The position numbers were made by a program, and so were the translations under genes. Below are positions 41,781 to 50,772 of a stretch of DNA of 64,000 bases, piece by piece; the stretch's first letter is position 1; every line of letters starts with the position of its first letter. The stretch lies in NCBI RefSeq assembly GCF_900100075.1, contig NZ_FNEG01000005.1, positions 248,001 through 312,000 of the forward strand. Reading direction: 5' to 3'. Below the pieces are notes generated by a model. That model worked only from the letters and a program-made list of their open reading frames with translations. It ran no database searches and had not been told where the DNA came from. This stretch comes from Chryseobacterium jejuense. GTDB lineage: Bacteria; Bacteroidota; Bacteroidia; Flavobacteriales; Weeksellaceae.

Positions 41781-44165
41781 TTAGAATTTATATCTAAAGC
41801 TTACAATAAAGTTTCTTCCAGGCTCATTTGCAAAGAATCTCAAACGATTCAGATACTCTCTGTATGAAGTATTGAACAGATTGTTTACGATAAGTCCTGC
41901 AGAAAAGTTTTTACTGATGTTAATTCCGGTTTGGATATTCCAAAGTGAATACCCTTTTGGTGGAGTACTAATATCCAGTACTTTATCTACCAGTTCACCA
42001 TTTTCATAAAGTTCCAAGGGTATATTTCTGATCGGGAATCTGGTTTGCTTTAAAAACGTTTGATTTTCAACAGTGAAATAGAAATTATTCCATTTTTGTT
42101 TTTTAAACTGCAATGCATTGGAGAAATTTGGTGGCATCATTAGAATCAACGGTTCGTTGTTTGTATCATCCTTCCCATAGACATAGCTTCCTTTTCCTAC
42201 ATAGGTAAGGTCATCTGTCAGTTTCCAGTTAACATCTAAATCAACTCCATACATCTTTGCATCAATCTGTTGGTATTCCCATTCCGGAAAGACACCTCTT
42301 ATTGTTCCCTTGATTCCCACCGGAACTTCATTAATGAAATTTTTAGTAATGAATAAATAAGGATTTACAGAAACATTCAACCCTTTCAAAACATTGAATT
42401 TTGAATCAATATTTAAATTAAACTGATGTCCCTGTTCGTTTTTTAAACTCATATCTCCTGTTTCGATCACTCCTGCAGAATGATGCAGACCATCTGAAAA
42501 CAATTCTGCAACATTCGGTGATCTGCCTACTTTTGCATAATTAAATTTCAAATCAAAGTTTGCATTGGGGCGATATTCCAACCCTGCATTGAAGGAGACA
42601 TTATTATAATTAAGCTGAGGACGTGTCAAAATTCTATTCTGATCTGTCTTCACATAAAATTGTGGATAAGTATCTGCATATAATTTCTCCCAGTCACTCA
42701 TATCATACCATTTGGTCACATCGTAACGGGTGAAGTCATATCTTGCTCCTGTCTCAAAATTGAATTCAGGTGAAATTTTATACTTGAAAATAGAATAAGC
42801 TCCTGCAGAATATTTATCATAATTCGGGATCAGACGTCTTGCCTTTGTCGCCGGATCTGAATAATTATTCTGAAACCCAGCATCAATCCCTGTTTCCAGA
42901 GACCATTTCCCTCTTTCTATCAGATCATTAATATTAAACTGATGGGTCATTAGTTCCAGATCAAGAGCCGGAGTATCTTTCAATTCTCCTCTTCTGATAT
43001 CGTATTCTTGCCTGTGATTGTACTGATAGCTATATGTTGCTGACAGTTTTCCGATATTTTCAAATCTTTTGAATGCTGAAATCTTAGCAATATGATGTTC
43101 AACAACCTGTCTCGGATTATCAATATCATAACTAAACTTTCCTGAATAAACAGGAGGGTTGGCATTCATCGCTCTTTCATAATCTCCGTTTGTAGAGACA
43201 TGCGAATCTCTTAAAATCCCAATATTCTGATTAGTGAGATAATAATCAAAAGAAATTCCTCTTTCAAAGGTATTATTCTGAACAGTAAAATTGAAGGATG
43301 AAAAATCCATTCCTGTATTTTTCAGATTATAATCAGGAGCACTTTGATCTCCTAGTTTTTTGATACTTCCACCTGATTTTACAGCCCAGCCGTTTTTCCA
43401 GGTTTTAGCAACATCTACATCCACTCCAAGACCTCTTCCGTTAGAAATTCCGGTAAGCCCAATTGCCCCTTTAATTGTATCCTTTTTAGGAAAAACTTCC
43501 GGCTCCATCACTACAACTCCACCTACGGCATCGCTTCCATATTTCAAGGCAGATGCTCCTTTAATCACGTCAATATGCTGAAAATTATTGATATCAACAT
43601 TGGGAGCATGCTCTACTCCCCATTCCTGTTCTGCCAGTCGTACTCCATTATTCAAAATACTGATACGGCTTCCATAAAGCCCATGAATAACGGGTTTTGA
43701 GATGTTATTTCCGGTTTTCAAAGCAGTTACCCCTGAAATTTTAGATAATAAATTCCCCAGATTATCTGTAGAATTCTTTTCTATATCAGATTTGCTGACT
43801 GTTTTAATAACCAGTGAACCATTATTTTTATGATTTCCATGTATTGTAATGGTTTCAATATCATTGCTATGATGTTCCAATGTAATAACCAGATGAACAT
43901 CCTGAGCAACTTCTATATTTTCAGTATAATCATTGCAATCAGGATGTTTTGCAATGAGTGTATACTTCCCTGCAGGAACTTTATTTAGGGAAAACACTCC
44001 TTTTTTATCTGTTTTCGCTGTAAAGTTCCCAATCTTCACTACTGCATTTTCCAGCATCGTTTTATCGTGAAAATCCTGAACCGTTCCTTGTACAGTATAT
44101 GTTTTCTGTGCACTCGTAAATACCGATCCACAAAAGATCAGCAACAGGCAATATATCAATTTCAT
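41781..44165 (-). CDS. TonB-dependent receptor, possible metal receptor
   Basis: A 794-aa outer-membrane receptor. After the signal peptide (MKLIYCLLLIFCGSVFTSAQ) comes a carboxypeptidase-regulatory-like domain, then the plug with GLYGSRISILNNGVRLAEQEWGVEHAP and SALKYGSDAVGGVVVMEP, then a barrel with a terminal aromatic strand (FIVSFRYKF). His-rich places such as LEHHSND, IHGNHKNNG, EHHIAK and DGLHHSAG hint at a metal (zinc-like) substrate. The frame is open to 44207; the start at 44165 follows the signal peptide. Upstream lies a small Cys/His protein gene, downstream a lipoprotein gene. Confidence 0.88.
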   Translation of the reverse strand: MKLIYCLLLIFCGSVFTSAQKTYTVQGTVQDFHDKTMLENAVVKIGNFTAKTDKKGVFSLNKVPAGKYTLIAKHPDCNDYTENIEVAQDVHLVITLEHHSNDIETITIHGNHKNNGSLVIKTVSKSDIEKNSTDNLGNLLSKISGVTALKTGNNISKPVIHGLYGSRISILNNGVRLAEQEWGVEHAPNVDINNFQHIDVIKGASALKYGSDAVGGVVVMEPEVFPKKDTIKGAIGLTGISNGRGLGVDVDVAKTWKNGWAVKSGGSIKKLGDQSAPDYNLKNTGMDFSSFNFTVQNNTFERGISFDYYLTNQNIGILRDSHVSTNGDYERAMNANPPVYSGKFSYDIDNPRQVVEHHIAKISAFKRFENIGKLSATYSYQYNHRQEYDIRRGELKDTPALDLELMTHQFNINDLIERGKWSLETGIDAGFQNNYSDPATKARRLIPNYDKYSAGAYSIFKYKISPEFNFETGARYDFTRYDVTKWYDMSDWEKLYADTYPQFYVKTDQNRILTRPQLNYNNVSFNAGLEYRPNANFDLKFNYAKVGRSPNVAELFSDGLHHSAGVIETGDMSLKNEQGHQFNLNIDSKFNVLKGLNVSVNPYLFITKNFINEVPVGIKGTIRGVFPEWEYQQIDAKMYGVDLDVNWKLTDDLTYVGKGSYVYGKDDTNNEPLILMMPPNFSNALQFKKQKWNNFYFTVENQTFLKQTRFPIRNIPLELYENGELVDKVLDISTPPKGYSLWNIQTGINISKNFSAGLIVNNLFNTSYREYLNRLRFFANEPGRNFIVSFRYKF

Positions 44166-44183
44166 TGTAAATAGATTGATTGC

Positions 44184-44205
44184 GTACCCTTTTAATGAAA
44201 GGTAC
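44184..44205. promoter_or_regulatory. imperfect inverted repeat before the TonB receptor
   Basis: GTACC-C-TTT and AAAGGTAC flank a short spacer 19-40 nt upstream of the receptor ATG. It could be a regulator site, for instance for a metal-responsive repressor, but it is short and has one extra base. Speculative. Confidence 0.25.
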
Positions 44206-44424
44206 ATTTTTCGTTAAAATTTATTGAATGGGCTTAGATTCTTGATACCATTTATAAGATACCGTGTAAAATGTTTCAATGATGAAAAGCCATCATTTAA
44301 AATTATAGAAGTAAGCAGCTGAGTATTTACTCATTACGAACTAAAAGCTATTTTTCAATAACTTTAAACAGTGAACATTTAAACTCTATGACATAGAGTT
44401 ATAAACCCAATAAGAATGTATTGA

Positions 44425-44778
44425 TTAGGAAATTGCGGGCGGTCCGCGAAGTTGAAAGGTAAATTTGGTCTGAGACCAGATTTTTTCCTGAATAGCGATA
44501 ATTTGCTTTACTTCGTGCGTATAATGCTCAAAGCTAAAGCTAAATTCTTCAGGAGCTAATGTGTGTCCGGTCACCAAAAAGTGGCAGGCCAGACAGTCAC
44601 CCGCTTTCTCTTTAGAAATAGCTTTCGTTATAGAATTTTCGACTTTTTTAAGGTTAAACGCCTTAAAATAATCTACAGATTCGTGATGGTGAAAGCTCTG
44701 AGAAAGCAGCGCGATGAAGTATACTCCAAACAATAGCCTGGAAATAAATACTTTTAAGTTTCTGCTTTCTTTAATCAT
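44425..44778 (-). CDS. small Cys/His-rich membrane-associated protein
   Basis: A 117-aa protein: one N-terminal hydrophobic segment (SRLLFGVYFIALLSQ, about 12-27), then HHHES, CLACHFLVTGH (a CxxCH motif, about residues 62-72) and a C-terminal RGPP motif. Small proteins like this occur beside TonB receptor genes in Bacteroidetes; the exact family name is not certain to me. It could bind a metal or act with the receptor. It is read leftwards toward the receptor, from which a 259-nt gap separates it, so it may be the first gene of the unit. Confidence 0.65.
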   Translation of the reverse strand: MIKESRNLKVFISRLLFGVYFIALLSQSFHHHESVDYFKAFNLKKVENSITKAISKEKAGDCLACHFLVTGHTLAPEEFSFSFEHYTHEVKQIIAIQEKIWSQTKFTFQLRGPPAIS

Positions 44779-44883
44779 GGTTCAAAATTATGAAAATAAT
44801 TTAATTTTCAGCTACAACTTCCATTAAATTACTTTTACGATTCACTATTGATAAGTAGAAAAGAATGATATTTTGTTACAAAA

Positions 44884-44916
44884 AAAAGCTTCATAAAGTA
44901 AATTATGAAGCTTTTG
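44884..44916 (-). terminator. intrinsic terminator after the ABC-F gene
   Basis: AAAGCTTCATAA (44885-44896) and TTATGAAGCTTT (44903-44914) pair perfectly, with a run of A's on the left. Confidence 0.85.
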
Positions 44917-44925
44917 TATGATGAA

Positions 44926-46854
44926 TTAATCAAGTTGGGTTCCTAAGTATTCCCATTCCTGCAGAGCATTCTCCAGCTCTTCTTTAGCTTTATTATATTT
45001 TTCTAAAGTTTCTTCGGAAGGATTTTCTTTAGCGAAAGAAGCTTCCATTTCTTCTACTTTAGTTTCAAGCTCAGAAATTTTTTCTTCTACCTTCTTGATT
45101 TTATTCTGAATATTTTTCTGTTCTTTAGTGATAACATTTGAGGTCTGACTAGTACTCACAACAGGTTTTTCTTCTACTTTCTTAGGTTCTTCCTTCACTT
45201 CGCTATGAAGCTTCGCCTTTTCTGCAGAAATCTCTCTGATGCTTTCTTTTTGTCTGTATTCAAGATATTCGTTGATGTCTCCCAGGAATTCTTTCATTTT
45301 TCCATCACGGAACTCATAGATTTTATCACAAAGCCCCTGAAGGAATTCCCTGTCGTGAGAGATTACAATCAACGTACCTTCAAAGTTCTGTAATGCCAAC
45401 TTAATAATCTCCTTAGACTGAATATCCAAGTGGTTGGTAGGTTCATCCATAATCAAAGTGTTGAAAGGACGAAGCAACAGTTTACAAAGTGCTAAACGGT
45501 TTCTCTCCCCTCCGGAAAGTACTTTTGTCTTCTTAGAAACAGCATCTCCCTGGAATAGGAAAGATCCTAATAAGTCTCTTACTCTAGGTCTCGTTTCTTC
45601 TGTAGCAGCATCTTCTGCTTCTTCAAGAACTGTTTTATTAGGTGTTAAAACCTCTTCCTGATTCTGTGCAAAATATCCGATGTTTACATTATGCCCAAGA
45701 TTCCAAGCTCCTGAATAATCTTTAATATCTCCTGCCAGAATTTTAGCTAGTGTTGTTTTTCCTTGTCCGTTTTGTCCTAAAAGCGCAATTCTGTCTCCTC
45801 TCTGAACGATGAAATCTACATCATCAAAAATTTGTTTCTGGCCATAAGCTTTTCCAAGTTTAGCTGCTTCGAAAATCACTTTTCCAGGAACCATAGACTG
45901 TACGAAACGGATATTGAATTTTGAAACGTCTTCGTTATCTACTTCAATACGCTCAATTTTATCTAATTTCTTAATAAGCGACTGTGCGAACGATGCTTTA
46001 GTAGCACTTGCACGGAACTTATTAATGTTATCTTCCATCTGCTTAATCTCCGCATCCTGATTCTTTTTAGCCTGAATCAGTTTTTCACGGCGATCTTCAC
46101 GCATCACCAGATATTTGGTATAGTTGGCTTTATAATCGTCAACTTTCTTATTATTGATATCAAAAGTACGGTTACAAACAGCGGTCATGAACTGCTTATC
46201 GTGACTTACCAGAACAATTGCTCCAGGATAATCTTTTAAGAAGTTTTCAAGCCAGATGATGGATTCCATATCCAAGTGGTTGGTAGGCTCATCGAGAAGC
46301 ATGATATCATTCTTTTGAAGAAGAAGTTTTGCCAATTCGATTCTCATTCTCCATCCTCCTGAAAATTCATCAGTGATTTTTTGGAAATCATCGGCTTTAA
46401 ATCCTAAACCAAACAACACTTTTTCCATGTCGCCTTCCAAGTTGTAGGCATCATGGTTCATTAAAAGGTCATTCAGCTCGGTCATTTTATTAATCAAATC
46501 CGTGTATGAATCACTTTCGTAATCAGTTCTTACAGTCATTTGGTGATTAACCTCTTCCAGCTCATTCTTCCATGCATTAATTTGCTCAAAAGCCTGCATG
46601 GTTTCAGCCCAAACGGTTCTTCCTTTTACGAAATCAAGATCCTGCTTCAGGAAACCAATGGTAATGCTTCCTTCTGTTACAACCTCTCCTTCGTAGAAAT
46701 TAATTTCTTTGGACAGCATTTTCAATAAAGTAGATTTACCTGCTCCATTTTTTCCTACGAGCCCTACTTTATCATCCTTTTTAATGGTGAAATTTACGTT
46801 TTGAAATAAATAATTTCCTGAATGATGTAATCCTAAACTTTGAACCGAAAGCAT
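44926..46854 (-). CDS. ABC-F family ATP-binding protein
   Basis: A 642-aa soluble protein with two ABC domains and no membrane segment. First domain: Walker A GKNGAGKST, signature FSGGWRMRIELAKLL, Walker B MLLDEPTNHLD. Second domain: GQNGQGKTT, LSGGERNRLALCKLL and MDEPTNHLD. A linker of charged helices lies between them and a coiled-coil tail (about 560-642) follows. This fits the ABC-F type (EttA/Uup-like) that acts on ribosomes. Which subtype cannot be set by eye; antibiotic resistance would need comparison. It stands alone with a terminator behind it. Confidence 0.93.
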   Translation of the reverse strand: MLSVQSLGLHHSGNYLFQNVNFTIKKDDKVGLVGKNGAGKSTLLKMLSKEINFYEGEVVTEGSITIGFLKQDLDFVKGRTVWAETMQAFEQINAWKNELEEVNHQMTVRTDYESDSYTDLINKMTELNDLLMNHDAYNLEGDMEKVLFGLGFKADDFQKITDEFSGGWRMRIELAKLLLQKNDIMLLDEPTNHLDMESIIWLENFLKDYPGAIVLVSHDKQFMTAVCNRTFDINNKKVDDYKANYTKYLVMREDRREKLIQAKKNQDAEIKQMEDNINKFRASATKASFAQSLIKKLDKIERIEVDNEDVSKFNIRFVQSMVPGKVIFEAAKLGKAYGQKQIFDDVDFIVQRGDRIALLGQNGQGKTTLAKILAGDIKDYSGAWNLGHNVNIGYFAQNQEEVLTPNKTVLEEAEDAATEETRPRVRDLLGSFLFQGDAVSKKTKVLSGGERNRLALCKLLLRPFNTLIMDEPTNHLDIQSKEIIKLALQNFEGTLIVISHDREFLQGLCDKIYEFRDGKMKEFLGDINEYLEYRQKESIREISAEKAKLHSEVKEEPKKVEEKPVVSTSQTSNVITKEQKNIQNKIKKVEEKISELETKVEEMEASFAKENPSEETLEKYNKAKEELENALQEWEYLGTQLD

Positions 46855-47201
46855 TGTAATTAATAATTAGTAATGAATAATGAATTTTCGGGTGCAAAAA
46901 TACGGAAAAAGAAATGAATAGCCCAGAAATAAAAAAACGACCCAAAACAGGAAGCTTTTTATAGACTGATTTTCCAGTAAAATTTATTTAAAAAAACATT
47001 AAGAAGCTATACCAATGAGGATCCTGAAGGTGCAATATTTATATAAATATCAAAGTAACAGGAATCGAAACCTAAAAACGACAGTATAAAATATCAAATT
47101 CAAGGTTCAGTAGTTATACTTATTGATCTAAAATACACTCCAAATAAAAGGGAACACCTAACATAGTGCTCCCCAACCTAAAATTTAAAACTAAATAAGG
47201 A
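46855..47201. other. gap without recognised gene
   Basis: 347 nt, AT-rich. The first part has TAATGAATAATGAATTTT type short repeats and a string of A's; no ORF, hairpin with T-run or tRNA-like fold that I can support. Confidence 0.35.
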
Positions 47202-48551
47202 CTAGCATTTATTATTTATTTCATCCAGTCTTGTTACCGGAGTTTTGATAATTGAACGAGTCCAGATATCGTTATTGGGAACACTTGTTCCGTATAGAAA
47301 TTCAGCTACAAAATTATCCTCAGGAAGATGAAGCTCAGCAGAAAGCCTTGCATGACTTTTCTGATCTACCATGGTGCTGCTTGAAACATTTAATCCGTTG
47401 TTGAGAAGTTCAACATTCACTTCGTACTCGGATCGTTTCGACAAACCATCATGAAAAAGTCCGAAATTCGCTGAAATATGGATGTAATCCGCCAGTTTAC
47501 TGTAATTGTATACTGGTTTTCTATCTATGAAAAGATCTTTTACATAAACCCTCATTTCTTCATATAAGTCTTCTAGTAAAGGATGTCTGTGATAATCTGT
47601 TTCAAAATCTTTTCCTGATGCAAAAACAGGTGAAATGGCATTCGTTTCCTGCAACATCAGTTTTCCATATAGTTTTGACAGTTCGTTATACACTTTATTT
47701 CTGCAGAGGTAGGCTTTAGAAAAAGCATCTTTTCTTTCTACTCCGAATTCTGAAAGTAAAGCGTCCCATATTTTATTTCCTTCGGCATCTGTTTTTCTAT
47801 TTCTTATATTTTTAATATAGCCAATCAGATCATCTGTATTGGCAAAATTTGTAGAAATATAAACTGATTGTGGTCCTTCCAGATAGCCACCACCAATATC
47901 TGCATGAGCACCCGGAACAAAAATTTCTTTCCTGGTGGATGTATTATTTCTAAACCGGCAATCCTGCATCATTTTTGAATTCTCAAAAATACCAGTTAAT
48001 GGAAAAAAGAACCGGCATTCGTTGACTGCACAAATATGTAATACGTTTTCCACCTGATCAGGCACGCGCAGATCATATGTATTAAATGGTTTTGATTCTA
48101 CGGTATCAAAAGCTCCTAAAAACTTCACCCTTATCTTAGCAAAAGAATAGTTTGAGAAAAGCCAATGACTAAAGGTTCTTGCCAGCATTCCTCCTCTTCC
48201 GAACCCATATAGGTAAAAATGATATTCATCTCCTTCATCATGGATAATTTTTTGTACAAAATCTTCTGCTTTCTGAAGTTTATCATCTGAAGCATATCCT
48301 TTTCCATAGGGCGGATTGGCACATGTTGTCATGGCGAAATTACTATCTTCCCCGCCTGGGATGGTTCCTATTCCTTCGATATATATTTTTTCATTACCGA
48401 TAAATGATTTGTACAATTTATAGATATTGGTGAATGCACCGTGATAGCTTTCATTATTATTCAGCGGTTTGTCTGATGAAAGTGCATTTACTCCATTGTT
48501 TCCCGTGCCGTCAAAGAAAATCCCGACGGAAATCACTCTACTAACATTCAT
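47202..48551 (-). CDS. DUF2235 hydrolase-like protein, nucleophile serine replaced by glycine
   Basis: A 449-aa protein of the alpha/beta-hydrolase DUF2235 group, which includes type VI secretion phospholipase effectors. The start VGIFFDGTGNN, GAFDTVES (Asp149) and VPGAHADIGGGY (His216, Asp218) match. The nucleophile elbow, usually G-F-S-R-G-A, here reads G-F-G-R-G-G at residues 116-121: Gly118 (codon 48200-48198) stands where the catalytic serine should be. It is probably inactive as an esterase of the classic type, or it acts as a binding protein. It starts a cluster with a two-component system and unknown genes on the same strand. No signal peptide. Confidence 0.8.
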   Translation of the reverse strand: MNVSRVISVGIFFDGTGNNGVNALSSDKPLNNNESYHGAFTNIYKLYKSFIGNEKIYIEGIGTIPGGEDSNFAMTTCANPPYGKGYASDDKLQKAEDFVQKIIHDEGDEYHFYLYGFGRGGMLARTFSHWLFSNYSFAKIRVKFLGAFDTVESKPFNTYDLRVPDQVENVLHICAVNECRFFFPLTGIFENSKMMQDCRFRNNTSTRKEIFVPGAHADIGGGYLEGPQSVYISTNFANTDDLIGYIKNIRNRKTDAEGNKIWDALLSEFGVERKDAFSKAYLCRNKVYNELSKLYGKLMLQETNAISPVFASGKDFETDYHRHPLLEDLYEEMRVYVKDLFIDRKPVYNYSKLADYIHISANFGLFHDGLSKRSEYEVNVELLNNGLNVSSSTMVDQKSHARLSAELHLPEDNFVAEFLYGTSVPNNDIWTRSIIKTPVTRLDEINNKC

Positions 48552-48673
48552 TCTTTTGTTAATTTTTTATTACAGATCTTCTCTGTGCATTTATGTTTTT
48601 ATTAAAATCCCTAAAAGAGACATTTCAAAATAACGGAAGAATGTGCAGTTTGGCTAGAGTAAAAAGTACCAAA

Positions 48674-48699
48674 TAAAAAATTCCGTATTTCTACGGAAT
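48674..48699 (-). terminator. intrinsic terminator after the two-component operon
   Basis: ATTCCGT (48680-48686) and ACGGAAT (48693-48699) with AAAAAA on the left, which is a T-run on the reverse strand. Confidence 0.75.
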
Positions 48700-48703
48700 C
48701 AAG

Positions 48704-49381
48704 TTATATTTTTTCAAGAGAGTAAATATTGTTCACAATGGCATAAATAACTATTCCCACTGTATTTTTAGCACCTATCTTTTCAAGAATACGCTGCCTG
48801 TGACTTTCAACAGTTCTGGGACTTATGAATAGTTTCTCCCCTATTTCATTGTTGGTAAATTCCTGACAGATTAATTTCACAACATCTTTTTCTCTCTCAG
48901 ACAGTTCATCATCCGTTTCAAAAAGTGAATTTTTCTTGGCAGAACTGTTCATATAAGTAAACAACATCTGATGATCTTCAGCCGTAAAAAAAACTCCATT
49001 TTTATCAACCATTGTAATGGCATCAATAAATGTTTTCTTATCTGAATTTTTAGGAAGGAAAGCTGAAACCCCAAGCTTAACCATATATCCTAAGATGGAT
49101 GTTTTATAGTGGGAAGAAAGAATAATGATCTTAAGATCGGGATATTTTTCTTTAAGAATTTCTACCAGTTCAAAACCATTCATCGGTTTCATCTGAACGT
49201 CTACCAGTGCTATATCAGGAAATTCTTGTTCTGAAAGTTTTCCAAGATACTCTATAAAATCGGGCCCGTTATCTGCAGTAAGGCATACGGATATATTTTT
49301 TTCATTGGACAACAGCATTTTTACTCCTTCAAGGATCAGCTGCTCATCATCAATTAGTGCTATTTTGATTTGGGAACTCAT
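48704..49381 (-). CDS. NarL/LuxR-type response regulator
   Basis: A 225-aa two-component response regulator. Receiver domain about 5-125: acidic pair DD (11-12), phospho-acceptor Asp61 in IALVDVQM, LSSHY, and Lys in LPKNSDK. C-terminal GerE helix-turn-helix about 160-225 (LSEREKDVVKLICQEFTNNEIGEKLFISPRTVESHRQRI). It binds DNA when phosphorylated by the adjacent kinase. Its start overlaps the end of the kinase gene by 32 nt, so both are translated from one mRNA. Confidence 0.94.
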   Translation of the reverse strand: MSSQIKIALIDDEQLILEGVKMLLSNEKNISVCLTADNGPDFIEYLGKLSEQEFPDIALVDVQMKPMNGFELVEILKEKYPDLKIIILSSHYKTSILGYMVKLGVSAFLPKNSDKKTFIDAITMVDKNGVFFTAEDHQMLFTYMNSSAKKNSLFETDDELSEREKDVVKLICQEFTNNEIGEKLFISPRTVESHRQRILEKIGAKNTVGIVIYAIVNNIYSLEKI

Positions 49382-50114
49382 GATGTTTGGGAATTTTAAT
49401 AATTAAACGACTTCCTTTATTTAAAAAAGATTTTTTCCATTTATGAACGGCATTCATCGACTTGATTCTGGATTCAATATTTTTGATTCCCATGCCCTTT
49501 TTTACTTCTTCATACTCAAATCCCTGCCCATTATCTGAAATAACGACTGCCATATTCTGCCGATAATCTTTAATATAAATCCAAAGATCTGTTGCTGTTG
49601 AATGCTTAATGACATTGGTGGTAAATTCCTGAATAATCCGATACAACTGAACTTCCACAAAGATATCTTTCTTTTCATATCCGGGCATTACCTGCAGGGA
49701 AATATTAATTTTATGGGAAAGGTTAGCAATAAGTTCCTCAGCATATAAAACCAGTCCCACCGATTCTAAATTCACAGGATATAATGAATGGGAAATACTT
49801 CTGGCAGCATCCACAAGTGAAGACATCTGGCTGTGAATATTTTTTTTAATCAGCTCATCCCCTTTTGTATCCAGATTATTAAGCCATAAGGAAAGAATAT
49901 TAAGTCTGTTTCCTATATCATCATGAATCATCACCGCAATTCTTTTCCGTTCTTCTTCCTGAGCTTTGATGTTTTCCAATGCCAGCTTTTTCTGATGAAG
50001 AACTTCTGCTTCATGCTGCACATTTTTTTCCTTCATAATTCTGCTTATAAAAGCTCTGTACGCGAGTATTATAAAAGAAACTATAATTGCTATGGTAACA
50101 ATTATAAGAATCAA
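49350..50114 (-). CDS. sensor histidine kinase (NarX/HisKA_3 type)
   Basis: A 254-aa kinase. One N-terminal hydrophobic segment (about 1-18), a coiled-coil (to about residue 55), the HisKA_3 dimer domain with phospho-His64 in IAVMIHDDIGNRLNIL, and a HATPase domain with N-box FTTNVIKHS and G-box DNGQGFEYEEVKKGMGI. There is no periplasmic sensor domain, so it may sense the membrane or partner protein. The start is a TTG (50114), 17 nt after the upstream gene's stop; no ATG is in frame nearby, and an ATT further up cannot be ruled out. Confidence 0.9.
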   Translation of the reverse strand: MILIIVTIAIIVSFIILAYRAFISRIMKEKNVQHEAEVLHQKKLALENIKAQEEERKRIAVMIHDDIGNRLNILSLWLNNLDTKGDELIKKNIHSQMSSLVDAARSISHSLYPVNLESVGLVLYAEELIANLSHKINISLQVMPGYEKKDIFVEVQLYRIIQEFTTNVIKHSTATDLWIYIKDYRQNMAVVISDNGQGFEYEEVKKGMGIKNIESRIKSMNAVHKWKKSFLNKGSRLIIKIPKHHEFPNQNSTN

Positions 50115-50131
50115 AAGGTTGATATTTAAGG

Positions 50132-50755
50132 TTACTTCTTTAATCGGATGAAGGTATATAAAAGTGAACAGTACAGAATACTGGAAAAAATATTATTGGC
50201 CGTGAAAAGAATATAATAATTGTTTTCTGAAAGGTTAACAATCTGATGCTGAATAATGAAAATGAATACCGACACGGAGTAATAGAAAAAAATGCTGGCA
50301 TCTACCCAAAGAAAACGATTCTGAGCGGATGTTTTTTTGATCTCATCAATCAGCGTTACTCCTGATAAACAAATAATGATAATATTGGAAACAACTTTTG
50401 CAATATCGGCATTGGCAGGCTCATCAAAACCGTATTTTGAAATCATAAAACCCACTGCAATTGCAGCACCCAACCCTAAAAGATATTTAGGCCAGGCTAA
50501 TTTTCTGATGAATAGACCTGTTAATAAGAAAAACTCTCCAGCAATGTAGAATGGATACAGAAACGAAGTATCATTAAGCTTGAAAACATAAGGTAAAACC
50601 AGATTCAGCAGTTCAATAAAAAACAGAAAAGCAATACAATAAAAATACTGCTTTTCTTTAGAATTTAATATGCGGTATTTAACAGCTCCCAAAACTATAA
50701 CTGTAAGAAGCAATCCGTAGTTTAGGAATAAAATCGTCTTATAAAGATCTGCCAT
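50132..50755 (-). CDS. integral membrane protein, about six to seven segments
   Basis: A 207-aa protein made almost entirely of hydrophobic helices (starting ADLYKTILFLNYGLLLTVIVLG, later YCIAFLFFIELLNLVLPYVF, FYIAGEFFLLTGLFI, GLGAAIAVGFMI, VSNIIIICLSGVTL, FFYYSVSVFIFII). No family recognised. It sits directly upstream of the kinase gene, and such membrane proteins often supply the sensing part for a kinase that lacks one. That role is inference. The gene starts 17 nt after the preceding unknown gene. Confidence 0.75.
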   Translation of the reverse strand: MADLYKTILFLNYGLLLTVIVLGAVKYRILNSKEKQYFYCIAFLFFIELLNLVLPYVFKLNDTSFLYPFYIAGEFFLLTGLFIRKLAWPKYLLGLGAAIAVGFMISKYGFDEPANADIAKVVSNIIIICLSGVTLIDEIKKTSAQNRFLWVDASIFFYYSVSVFIFIIQHQIVNLSENNYYILFTANNIFSSILYCSLLYTFIRLKK

Positions 50756-50772
50756 TCCTTTTATTTATTATT

